The notes below the pieces were generated by a model. That model was not told where the DNA came from and did not search any database. It saw only the letters and a program-made list of their open reading frames with translations. The position numbers were made by a program, and so were the translations under genes. From Bacillota bacterium (GTDB taxonomy: Bacteria > Bacillota > Clostridia > Lachnospirales > Lachnospiraceae): DNA of 28,038 bases. The DNA lies in NCBI GenBank assembly GCA_023421075.1, contig JAEZUM010000012.1:1-28038 (forward strand), in the 5' to 3' direction. Positions 1 to 6,899 of the stretch are shown piece by piece; position 1 is the first letter of the stretch, and each line of letters opens with the position of its first letter.

Positions 1-75
1 AAGTGAATCCCCCACTTCAATCAATGGCTTTTCGTAAGTACTTAATGTATATTTATACTGATCTAACTCAACCAC
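1..75 (-). CDS. prfB: Peptide chain release factor 2, N-terminal 25 codons only (partial)
   Basis: The reverse strand from 75 reads GTG followed by VELDQYKYTLSTYEKPL and IEVGDSL, running off the window. This matches the usual N-terminus of bacterial RF2, which releases peptides at UGA and UAA stop codons. The GTG start is set by an AGAGGTG ribosome binding site a few bases upstream. Only about 7% of the protein is visible. The identification rests on this N-terminal pattern and on position: prfB commonly follows secA in Firmicutes, and secA is the next gene upstream here. The window ends on codon 25, CTT, the codon at which many RF2 genes carry the programmed +1 frameshift, so whether this gene is frameshifted cannot be seen. 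A good promoter lies directly upstream, so it need not be cotranscribed with secA. Confidence 0.85.
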   Translation of the reverse strand, partial: MVELDQYKYTLSTYEKPLIEVGDSL

Positions 76-94
76 TAAATCACCTCTTTAATGT

Positions 95-123
95 ATTATA
101 TATTACTATTTATAAAATCTCAA
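95..123 (-). promoter_or_regulatory. Promoter of prfB
   Basis: On the minus strand TTGAGA (118-123) is followed after exactly 17 bases by TATAAT (95-100), about 20 bases before the GTG start. This is a near-consensus sigma-A type promoter. The palindrome TTGCAT-N4-ATGCAA (130-145) sits just upstream of the -35 box and could bind a regulator, but I do not recognise it. Confidence 0.7.
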
Positions 124-246
124 CATATTTTGCATATACATGCAACATTTTTTCAATTCCTACAAAACAAATATGAAAAACGGCGAAAAAACCACAAAAT
201 TCATAAAACAGAGGTTACTATGCCACCTTTATTGTTATGAATGTAA

Positions 247-280
247 ATACAAGTGAATTAGCGAACCAATTCACTTGTAT
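247..280 (-). repeat. Perfect 13-bp hairpin downstream of secA, possible weak terminator
   Basis: ATACAAGTGAATT (247-259) and AATTCACTTGTAT (268-280) are perfect reverse complements around an 8-base loop. It lies between the secA stop and the prfB promoter, so a transcription-end role is reasonable. There is no clean U-tract after it in the minus direction, so intrinsic termination is uncertain. Confidence 0.5.
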
Positions 281-516
281 AGTATTAAAATGAGGTTTCA
301 AAAACTTCATTGTTAGCCAAAGGACTAGATAACATTCATCCCATAATACACTGTTTGACGGACAGATTACTGATTTTGTAAGACAAATAGCAAACATTAA
401 ATGTTTGATAGTGGCTTACAAAACAGTAAGATGTCAGTCAACCTGTGTGTGAGGGATGGATGTTGTCCAGTCCTGGCTAACATCCATTGCATAGCCTCAT
501 GTTTTATTATCACTTG

Positions 517-3090
517 TTATGCATTTCTGCCACAACAGTGTTTGTATTTTCTTCCGCTTCCGCAAGGGCACGGATCATTTGGTTGAACCTTTTTAGCGGA
601 GCGTTTGACCGGTGCATTTGCTACACTGTCATCACGATTTGTACCGGTAACCTTTGCTACCTGCTCCCTCTCTACCTTCTGTTCAATTCGAACATGAAGT
701 AAAGCCTTGATGGTATCCTCACGAATTGCAGAGGTCATTGCATCGAACATCTCAAATCCCTGGAACTTATATTCTACAATCGGCTGACGCTGACCGTAAG
801 CCTGTAAGCCGATGCCCTGACGCAGCTGGTCCATATCATCAATATGATCCATCCATTTACGGTCAATTACCTTAAGAAGAATAACACGTTCAATCTCTCT
901 GATCTGTTCTGTCTCAGGGAATTCTGCTTCCTTAGCTTCATAGAGCTTAACCGCTTCTTCCTTCAGATGCTGTAGGAGATCATTCTTCTGCATATCGTTC
1001 AGCTGTTTCGCATCTAATTCAATCTTAGGCAAAGGAATAATCGGCAGAAGGAGATCATTTAGTTCATCCAGATCCCAATCTTCGGGAGCCTGATCATCGC
1101 TGATAGAGGTATTCACACACCCTTCCACCGTATCCGTGATCATGCGATATATGGTATCGCGCATGCTCTCGCCATCCAGTACTCTTCTTCTCTCTTCATA
1201 TATAATTTCTCTTTGCTCATTATTAACCTGATCGTACTCCAACAGGTTCTTTCTGATACCAAAGTTATTACTCTCAATTCTCTGTTGCGCTTTCTCTATC
1301 GCATTGGTCAACATCTTATGCTCGATCTGCTCGCCTTCCTGCAGACCAAGTGAATTGAAGATTCCCATCAGTCTCTCAGACCCGAAGAGTCTCATAAGAT
1401 CATCCTCTAAGGAGATAAAGAAACGAGATTCACCGGGATCACCTTGACGTCCGGCACGACCACGTAACTGATTATCAATACGTCTTGATTCATGGCGTTC
1501 CGTACCGATTATTTTGAGACCTCCGGCAGCAACAACACCTTCGCCAAGCTTAATATCCGTACCACGACCTGCCATATTGGTTGCAATGGTTACTGCTCCA
1601 AGTTGTCCGGCATCCGCAACAATTTCTGCCTCCAGCTCATGGAACTTCGCGTTCAACACCTTATGCGGAATATTATGCTTCTTCAGTAAATCACTGATTT
1701 CTTCAGAGGATTCAATTGTTATTGTACCAACCAGAACCGGCTGACCCTTTTTATGAGCCTCAATAATTTCATTAATGATCGCCTTCATTTTTTCTCTTCT
1801 GGTCTTATATACTGCATCTTGTAAATCCTTACGGGCGATCGCTACATTCGTAGGAACCTCAATAACATCCATTCCATAGATCTCACGAAACTCCTTCTCT
1901 TCTGTCAGCGCTGTACCGGTCATACCACATTTCTTGTTGTACTTATTAAAGAAGTTCTGGAACGTGATTGTTGCCAGCGTCTTACTTTCCCTCTTAACCT
2001 TAACATTTTCCTTTGCTTCGATTGCCTGATGCAGACCATCGCTGTAACGTCTACCTGGCATGATACGTCCGGTAAATTCATCAACAATCAGCACTTCATC
2101 GTCTTTCACAACATAATCCTTATCACGGAACATCAAATTGTGAGCTCTCAGTGCAAGAATAATATTATGCTGTATCTCTAAATTCTCAGGATCAGCAAGA
2201 TTCTCAAGATTGAAGAAACGCTCTACCTTCTTAACACCATCTTCGGTTAGGTGAACATTCTTCTCCTTTTCATTTACAATAAAGTCGCCGGTCTCTTCGA
2301 TATCTTCCTTCATGATGGCAGCCATCTTGGTAAGCTCGGCACTTGCTGTTCCCTTCTTCAATTGTCTTGCAAGAATATCACAAACACGGTAAAGCTCGGT
2401 GGATTTACCACTCTGACCGGAGATAATAAGCGGGGTTCTTGCCTCATCGATTAAGATAGAGTCAACCTCATCGATGATCGCATAATTCAGATCACGCTGA
2501 ACCAATTGCTCCTTGTAGATAACCATGTTATCTCTCAGATAATCAAAGCCTAATTCGTTGTTGGTCGCATAGGTTATATCACAGGCATATGCAGCACGAC
2601 GTTCCTCCTTCTCCAAACTGTTAAGGACAACGCCTACCTTTAGCCCGAGAAATTCATGAATTCTTCCCATCCACTCGGAGTCACGCTTTGCAAGGTAATC
2701 ATTAACGGTGACAACATGAACACCCTTACCCTCCAATGCATTCAAATACGAGGGGAGTGTAGCCACCAGGGTCTTACCTTCACCGGTACGCATCTCTGTA
2801 ATACGTCCTTGATGCAGAATAACTCCACCAATCAGCTGAACGCGGAAATGTCTCAGGCCGATTACTCTCTTAGAGGCTTCTCTAACCGTTGCATAAGCCT
2901 CAACCAATATATCATCCAGGGTCTCCCCATTCTTCAGTCTATTTTTAAACTCTGTCGTTTTTGCTTTTAGTTCCTCATCGGTCAGCTTTACGAATTGCGG
3001 TTCCAAAGCTTCTATCTTATCTACGATAGGTAATACACGTTTTACTTCTCGTTCACTGTGAGTACCGAATACCTTTTCTATTATTCCCAT
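517..3090 (-). CDS. secA: Protein translocase ATPase SecA
   Basis: SecA is the ATP-driven motor that pushes unfolded preproteins through the SecYEG channel at the cytoplasmic membrane. Visible signs: MRTGEGKT Walker A near residue 100, IIDEVDSILIDEARTPLIISG-type DEAD region near residue 207, the NMAGRGTDIKLGEGV helicase motif, and a C-terminal zinc-binding tail with CPCGSG and HCCG. The 857-residue length is normal. I choose the ATG at 3090 (MGIIEKVFGTHSERE) because AGGAG lies 10 bases upstream; an in-frame ATG at 3117 would add nine residues but has no ribosome binding site. It is preceded by its own promoter (3145-3173) and followed by prfB. Full length with all key motifs intact; no oddity in the protein. 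Confidence 0.98.
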   Translation of the reverse strand: MGIIEKVFGTHSEREVKRVLPIVDKIEALEPQFVKLTDEELKAKTTEFKNRLKNGETLDDILVEAYATVREASKRVIGLRHFRVQLIGGVILHQGRITEMRTGEGKTLVATLPSYLNALEGKGVHVVTVNDYLAKRDSEWMGRIHEFLGLKVGVVLNSLEKEERRAAYACDITYATNNELGFDYLRDNMVIYKEQLVQRDLNYAIIDEVDSILIDEARTPLIISGQSGKSTELYRVCDILARQLKKGTASAELTKMAAIMKEDIEETGDFIVNEKEKNVHLTEDGVKKVERFFNLENLADPENLEIQHNIILALRAHNLMFRDKDYVVKDDEVLIVDEFTGRIMPGRRYSDGLHQAIEAKENVKVKRESKTLATITFQNFFNKYNKKCGMTGTALTEEKEFREIYGMDVIEVPTNVAIARKDLQDAVYKTRREKMKAIINEIIEAHKKGQPVLVGTITIESSEEISDLLKKHNIPHKVLNAKFHELEAEIVADAGQLGAVTIATNMAGRGTDIKLGEGVVAAGGLKIIGTERHESRRIDNQLRGRAGRQGDPGESRFFISLEDDLMRLFGSERLMGIFNSLGLQEGEQIEHKMLTNAIEKAQQRIESNNFGIRKNLLEYDQVNNEQREIIYEERRRVLDGESMRDTIYRMITDTVEGCVNTSISDDQAPEDWDLDELNDLLLPIIPLPKIELDAKQLNDMQKNDLLQHLKEEAVKLYEAKEAEFPETEQIREIERVILLKVIDRKWMDHIDDMDQLRQGIGLQAYGQRQPIVEYKFQGFEMFDAMTSAIREDTIKALLHVRIEQKVEREQVAKVTGTNRDDSVANAPVKRSAKKVQPNDPCPCGSGRKYKHCCGRNA

Positions 3091-3144
3091 TCCTTGTTCA
3101 CTCCTGTACTGTTCCATATTTGATCCGAAAATAGTTCAAATAGT

Positions 3145-3173
3145 ATTGTAACATTTACCTTGATACTATTCAA
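3145..3173 (-). promoter_or_regulatory. Promoter of secA with overlapping inverted repeat
   Basis: On the minus strand TTGAAT (3168-3173) is separated by 17 bases from TACAAT (3145-3150), about 55 bases before the secA start. An 8-bp inverted repeat, AATAGTAT (3139-3146) and ATACTATT (3163-3170), is laid over the -10 and -35 elements, as an operator might be. No regulator can be named. Confidence 0.65.
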
Positions 3174-3230
3174 CTTAATTTTATACGAGCCCGGAAAACA
3201 CAGCTCCGGAAAAGCTCGCTTTTTGTGGAT

Positions 3231-3274
3231 ATAAGAAAGGAGCTGACCCGGACTTGTTCCGGAAGCAGCTCCTT
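3231..3274 (-). terminator. Probable terminator of hpf
   Basis: AAGGAGCTG (3237-3245) pairs with CAGCTCCTT (3266-3274), with an inner CCGGA (3248-3252) and TCCGG (3258-3262) stem. In the minus direction the hairpin is followed by TTTCTTATAT, a weak U-rich tail. A second small hairpin, CGAGC (3185-3189) with GCTCG (3214-3218), follows it. Confidence 0.55.
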
Positions 3275-3297
3275 AAATTAGACTTAACTAACTATTC

Positions 3298-3825
3298 TTA
3301 GTACTCAGGCTCAATAAGACCGTAGGTATTACCTTTTCTCTTATACACCACGTTAACCTCATCGGTCTGTGCATTACGAAATACATAGAAGTTATGTCCT
3401 AAAAGTTCCATCTGTACACATGCTTCTTCTGCATCCATAGGCTTAATTGCAAAACGCTTTGTTTTTACAATCTTGATTGTATCGTCCTCATAATAATCAT
3501 CTTCCATAAATGCCTGATTGAAATTCGAGGATGCCTGCTTGTGATCTATTAATTTATTCTTGTACTTCCTTAACTGGCGTTCAATGATCTCTTCCACCAG
3601 ATCAATGGATACATACATATCATTACTAACTTGCTCTGCTCTAATTATATTTCCCTTAACAGGTATCGTTACTTCGATTTTCTGTCTTTCTTTTTCAACG
3701 CTTAAGGTTACATGAATTTCAGTGTCAGGAGTAAAGTATCTCTCGAGTTTACCAATCTTTTCATATACAGCCGTCTTCAAGCCTTCAGTTACATCAATGT
3801 TCTTACCGCTGATAATATAACGCAT
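3298..3825 (-). CDS. hpf: Long-form ribosome hibernation promoting factor HPF
   Basis: HPF binds the 30S decoding region and, in the long form, drives 70S pairing into inactive 100S dimers in resting cells. The 175-residue protein has the N-terminal S30AE/RaiA domain (about residues 1-100: MRYIISGKNIDVTEGLK at the start, then beta strands with EVTIPVKGNIIRAEQ) and the C-terminal dimerisation domain (about 120-175: KTKRFAIKPMDAEEAC, then HNFYVFRN and VYKRKGNTYGLIEP). The ATG at 3825 is preferred: AAGGAG is 9 bases upstream. A TTG at 3834 would touch the ribosome binding site. It lies directly upstream of secA, as in many Firmicutes, but each has its own promoter. It is transcribed from a near-consensus promoter at 3881-3909 and followed by a probable terminator. 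Confidence 0.97.
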   Translation of the reverse strand: MRYIISGKNIDVTEGLKTAVYEKIGKLERYFTPDTEIHVTLSVEKERQKIEVTIPVKGNIIRAEQVSNDMYVSIDLVEEIIERQLRKYKNKLIDHKQASSNFNQAFMEDDYYEDDTIKIVKTKRFAIKPMDAEEACVQMELLGHNFYVFRNAQTDEVNVVYKRKGNTYGLIEPEY

Positions 3826-3880
3826 AATGCCCAACTCCTTTTTACTTTCTTGTTAGCATTAACACTTCTATGCTATCCTT

Positions 3881-3909
3881 ATTATACCATATGCCTCAAG
3901 ATGTGACAA
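3881..3909 (-). promoter_or_regulatory. Promoter of hpf
   Basis: On the minus strand TTGTCA (3904-3909) is followed after 17 bases by a perfect TATAAT (3881-3886), 56 bases before the hpf start. It is one of the strongest sigma-A type matches in the window. The large inverted-repeat element at 3919-4063 ends 10 bp upstream of its -35 box. Confidence 0.8.
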
Positions 3910-3918
3910 GCCACTAAA

Positions 3919-4063
3919 AATATTTGTACCAGTTCAGCTTTAAGTTCAATTCCTCTTTGTTACATCACGCTTCGGCAGAGCGCACTACAGATATGCCTAG
4001 ATAAGCAGCGCTTCACCTGCTTATCATGTGAAAAATCTGCAAGGCTTAACTGTTACAAATATT
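3919..4063. repeat. 145-bp imperfect inverted-repeat element with nested hairpins
   Basis: The outer 23-base arms (3919-3941 and 4041-4063) match as reverse complements at 20 positions. Inside are CAGAT (3988-3992) with ATCTG (4035-4039) and a perfect 9-bp stem, GATAAGCAG (4000-4008) with CTGCTTATC (4017-4025). There is no open frame of note. It could be a non-autonomous mobile repeat, a structured RNA or a double-sided regulatory element. The minus strand also contains AGTGCGCTCT, close to a motif near 17690. Confidence 0.65.
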
Positions 4064-4784
4064 ATTACCCTTCTAAGAAATACTATGAGGCCAGGACAAA
4101 ATAAAAGCCCTTAAATAAATGTAATATTCTTAAATATTTGTATAATCTTTACTATTATACCTAAATTGTAGAATTTTAAATCAAATGTTCACATGCAGTT
4201 ATTATTGTCCGACAACTATATTGTCAAGTACAATAATTTAAGTTTATGTATCGAAAATACGATTTATCATTAGTTACAAAACGCACTTTCGTTATTGACA
4301 CCTTTTTCATTATTAGACAAGAGTAGTTTCTGTATGTGGATAATGTGGATAAATCGGTGCATAACTCCCTTTTATTCAAAAATAAGGCTTTTGGAGTGTG
4401 GATAACTTTTTGATAATTTGTACATTTGAACCCTTTTGTACCCATTTTTTACCAATCTCAAAGTATCTTTTGTGCATAATGTACAGTACAGTGTTTGTCA
4501 ATAGGAATTTATGATAATTTTTTGTCACTTCACAATCCAGAAAACGTATCGTAAATTTAATCAATTTAAAGATTATTTAATTGCAATCCCGATTTGACTG
4601 AGAATTTCCACCAATCTGGTAATTAAAATTTTTTATGCATTTTGTACAGAGCATATATGTACAAGATATAGATAGTTTCATATCTCGCCTACTATATACA
4701 CCTATATAGAAGGCCGAACCGATCAATACGCCTAGCAGAAATCAAAAGAAAACATGTTATCTTCTCTTAAAAAAATCACCATAC
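4064..4784. other. AT-rich non-coding block between hpf and the PilZ gene
   Basis: About 720 bp with no credible gene; open frames on the minus strand (such as 4224-4445 and 4376-4564) have no ribosome binding site, and the second starts at TTG. It contains the DnaA-box cluster and TGTACA palindromes at 4419-4424, 4480-4485, 4643-4648 and 4658-4663, plus TTGTAC at 4436-4441. I see no plus-strand gene that a promoter here would serve. Confidence 0.7.
4335..4405. promoter_or_regulatory. DnaA-box cluster: three perfect consensus boxes
   Basis: TGTGGATAA, the reverse complement of the DnaA box TTATCCACA, occurs three times in the same orientation: 4335-4343, 4344-4352 (directly abutting) and 4397-4405. 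Near matches follow at 4356-4364 (GGTGCATAA) and 4471-4479 (TGTGCATAA). The surroundings are AT-rich and non-coding. No dnaA, dnaN, rpmH or gyrase gene is in the window, so a regulatory or DnaA-titrating cluster is more likely than the main chromosomal origin. Confidence 0.7.
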
Positions 4785-4811
4785 AAAAAGGAGGTGCTTT
4801 ATGCACCTCCT
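4785..4811 (-). terminator. Intrinsic terminator of the PilZ-domain gene
   Basis: AGGAGGTGC (4789-4797) and GCACCTCCT (4803-4811) form a perfect 9-bp stem with a 5-base loop. In the minus direction it runs into TTTTTGTAT, a classic rho-independent terminator 8 bases after the stop codon. Confidence 0.92.
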
Positions 4812-4819
4812 ACATTCTA

Positions 4820-5227
4820 TCATTCTTCCAATCTACTAGCCGGATGATCTTCTAAGATAATCTCACCCTTGTTTAGCTTTTTCTCATACTTATCCACCTT
4901 ATCCGCAAGGAAAGGAGCAAGACCCACGAATTCCGCTCCGTATACTTTGTAGCTATTCTCTGTAATATGAGCTCTTATAATCTGAAGCACTACATAGAAA
5001 AAATCACCATCGCCCAGATTAATCCTTCCTCGAAAGTAATACCCCAGCGGCAAGCTGGCCTCACTAATAAATCCTATTCCGCTCCTGGAAATATCAAATA
5101 CCGAAACCGATGCATTTAAGTCCTTAATAACAATATGATCCTGTTTAAAAACCTCATCTACCTCCAAATGAAGTTCCATAGGAAGTCTCTTATATCTTCT
5201 CCTATCTCTTACCTCGTTATCAGACAT
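4820..5227 (-). CDS. PilZ-domain protein (candidate cyclic di-GMP receptor)
   Basis: A 135-residue protein. PilZ domains bind cyclic di-GMP through an RxxxR motif and a D/NxSxxG motif. Here an arginine-rich stretch RDRRRYKRLP near residues 8-17 is followed by DISRSGIGF near residue 60, and the rest has the alternating strands of a PilZ barrel. The C-terminal helix is charged (DKVDKYEKKLNKGEI). The ATG at 5227 is chosen because AAGGAG lies 7 bases upstream; an upstream in-frame start at 5275 has no such site. It stands alone with its own promoter and terminator. The target process cannot be told from sequence; in a flagellated cell motility or surface change is a reasonable guess. Confidence 0.88.
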   Translation of the reverse strand: MSDNEVRDRRRYKRLPMELHLEVDEVFKQDHIVIKDLNASVSVFDISRSGIGFISEASLPLGYYFRGRINLGDGDFFYVVLQIIRAHITENSYKVYGAEFVGLAPFLADKVDKYEKKLNKGEIILEDHPASRLEE

Positions 5228-5288
5228 AACCTCACTCCTTATGTGTATCTGGTTTATTGCCGTTCCCCATTGCAACTATTATAGGATA

Positions 5289-5317
5289 ATTCTAGCATAC
5301 TTCTTACTATTTTCCAA
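5289..5317 (-). promoter_or_regulatory. Promoter of the PilZ-domain gene
   Basis: On the minus strand TTGGAA (5312-5317) is followed after 17 bases by TAGAAT (5289-5294), about 60 bases before the chosen ATG. Confidence 0.6.
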
Positions 5318-5367
5318 TAGGTATTCCTATACGCAAACCGTTACCGTGAACCAATGTCAGTCCTACC

Positions 5368-5400
5368 AAAAAAACAGGATCCTCATTCTAAGGATCCTGT
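5368..5400 (-). terminator. Intrinsic terminator of the NlpC/P60 hydrolase gene
   Basis: ACAGGATCCT (5374-5383) and AGGATCCTGT (5391-5400) form a perfect 10-bp stem with a 7-base loop, followed in the minus direction by seven T residues. It begins about 10 bases after the stop codon. Confidence 0.95.
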
Positions 5401-5410
5401 CTGTGAGCTT

Positions 5411-6652
5411 CTAGTTTACAATTCTTCTTACACAATAAATATCTCTATACTTTACATTTGACCGTATAATTCCCTGTCTGGAATTAGCCGCATGTACGAT
5501 TGTTCCATTTCCAATATACATAGCAACGTGGTTCACTGTTCCTCTACTGTTTGCATAGAATACCAAATCACCCGGCAGCATGTCCGATTCACTTACTCTT
5601 CTACCTGCAGAAGCTGCTTGATCTCTCGATACTCTTGGAATATAGTAACCGAAATCCTCATAAATCGCTTTTACAAAACCGGAACAATCCGCTCCCTGCG
5701 TTAAGCTTTCCCCACCCCATACATAACGATTTCCAACAAATTTCTGTGCGTATGTAATAATTTCATTACGGAGCTCCGAGTTGGAACCGGAAATAACGGG
5801 GGTATCTTTTTTAGTGGATCCGGAGTTAGAACTGGAATTCTTCTTTTCCTCCGCTGCTTTTCTTGCTGCTTCCTCGCGTTCTGCTTTCTCCTGGGCAAGC
5901 TTTGCCTTTCGTTCCGCTTCGGCACGCTCTGCTTCCTGTTGCGCACGAAGGATACGTTGTTCCTCCTCGATAGAAATCGCAAATTTAAACTCGACCGTCA
6001 TCTTGACAAATTCCTTGGATACGAAGCCTGTAAAATCACCACCGGTTTCTTCATCCGCTCCTAATACAACTTCTACCCACTCGCCATAATCCTTTACCAC
6101 CGGATAGGTCTCGCCCTTCGGTATCAGTGTTAATATATCAGAGTCAACACTCATTTCCTTACGAACTCTTAATGTTTGTGTATCAACAGTTGCATACTGT
6201 GTTGCATACTCATCAATCATGGCTTCCGCATCACGACCGATTGCCAGATAATTCGCTGCTATGTAGCCCTTTACATCTCCGGATTGAATTTTCACCCAAT
6301 CTCCTTCCAAATATTCCAGTATATCCGCAGCACAACCACGGTATAACTTACCCACAACCTGACTATCGGTAGAAGCTTCGCTTCTGACATTCACATAATT
6401 ATCAGCTACAGAAACACCCAGATTAGCATAAGGTGAAATAATCTCTGTCTTTAATATATTGATTAAGGTCTTGTCAGCAGTTACTTGATCTGTTTCCGCT
6501 GATGAATAGTAATTATCTAATAAATAAGCAAAACCAGCCACACCCTGCTCTGTCGGAAACGTATCCGCCTTCGCTGATGTCGCTGGAATTGAAATATATA
6601 ATGCGGCTGAAGCGATAAATAAAGCTGCTTTCATAGCCTTTGCTCTTCTCAT
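5411..6652 (-). CDS. Secreted SH3b-NlpC/P60 peptidoglycan endopeptidase
   Basis: A 413-residue exported cell-wall hydrolase. An N-terminal signal peptide (basic MRRAKAMK, hydrophobic core, ATSAKA cleavage region near residue 29) leads to two SH3-like domains (about 78-137, with VNVRSEASTDSQVVGKL, and about 150-215, with LRVRKEMSVDSDIL), then a charged Ala/Glu/Arg coiled coil (about 225-270) and a Ser/Asn linker. The C-terminal NlpC/P60 domain (about 300-413) carries the catalytic cysteine in GADCSGFV (near 322) and histidine in NHVAMYIG (near 374). NlpC/P60 enzymes of this layout usually cut between D-Glu and the diamino acid of the stem peptide. The ATG at 6652 has GGGAGG 9 bases upstream. 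It is transcribed alone from a consensus promoter with a long structured leader. Confidence 0.95.
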   Translation of the reverse strand: MRRAKAMKAALFIASAALYISIPATSAKADTFPTEQGVAGFAYLLDNYYSSAETDQVTADKTLINILKTEIISPYANLGVSVADNYVNVRSEASTDSQVVGKLYRGCAADILEYLEGDWVKIQSGDVKGYIAANYLAIGRDAEAMIDEYATQYATVDTQTLRVRKEMSVDSDILTLIPKGETYPVVKDYGEWVEVVLGADEETGGDFTGFVSKEFVKMTVEFKFAISIEEEQRILRAQQEAERAEAERKAKLAQEKAEREEAARKAAEEKKNSSSNSGSTKKDTPVISGSNSELRNEIITYAQKFVGNRYVWGGESLTQGADCSGFVKAIYEDFGYYIPRVSRDQAASAGRRVSESDMLPGDLVFYANSRGTVNHVAMYIGNGTIVHAANSRQGIIRSNVKYRDIYCVRRIVN

Positions 6653-6693
6653 TTGCAGTTACCTCCCACGTAACAAAACACTCCGGATGTCAA

Positions 6694-6776
6694 GTAAATC
6701 ACTCTACTAATTAAGATTTACCATGTTGTTGTCCGTTTAATAATTTTGCAAGACGAATTATTACAAAATTATTAAA
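6694..6776 (-). promoter_or_regulatory. Structured 5' leader of the NlpC/P60 mRNA
   Basis: Just downstream of the promoter, TTTAATAATTTTG (6736-6748) and CAAAATTATTAAA (6764-6776) form a perfect 13-bp stem; a second stem, GTAAATC (6694-6700) with GATTTAC (6715-6721), follows. I do not recognise a known riboswitch; in particular the conserved elements of the ydaO cyclic-di-AMP class are not evident. Confidence 0.45.
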
Positions 6777-6789
6777 TACGCTCGAGATA

Positions 6790-6818
6790 ATTATAACAAA
6801 TGCGCCACATAGTGTCAA
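6790..6818 (-). promoter_or_regulatory. Perfect consensus promoter of the NlpC/P60 gene
   Basis: On the minus strand TTGACA (6813-6818), 17 bases, TATAAT (6790-6795): an exact sigma-A consensus with ideal spacing. The expected start site gives an untranslated leader of about 130 bases. Confidence 0.88.
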
Positions 6819-6899
6819 TATTAAACAAATTAAAACTATATATAATTTTAAAAAAATGCCGAATATTATTAAATTTCAAGAGATATTGGTATATTATGG

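Larger units (their letters stand above)
76..516. other. secA-prfB intergenic region (441 bp)
   Basis: No convincing gene is present. Besides the prfB promoter it contains two hairpins: a perfect 13-bp stem at 247-280 and a 9-bp stem with an inner 4-bp stem at 456-487. Small open frames on the plus strand lack ribosome binding sites and recognisable protein character. Confidence 0.7.

Noticed and set aside
4335..4405. Main replication origin oriC
   Set aside because: No dnaA, dnaN, recF, gyrB or rpmH nearby and only three exact boxes; a DnaA-box cluster is the smaller claim.
4224..4564. Two overlapping minus-strand open frames in the hpf-PilZ gap
   Set aside because: No ribosome binding site; the 4376-4564 frame begins with TTG, the composition is that of AT-rich non-coding DNA, and the frames run across the DnaA boxes.
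5701..5982. Arginine-rich open frame inside the NlpC/P60 gene
   Set aside because: Out-of-frame shadow of the Ala/Glu/Arg coiled-coil region.
6653..6790. ydaO-type cyclic-di-AMP riboswitch in the hydrolase leader
   Set aside because: This class often precedes wall hydrolase genes, but its conserved G-rich elements are not visible here.
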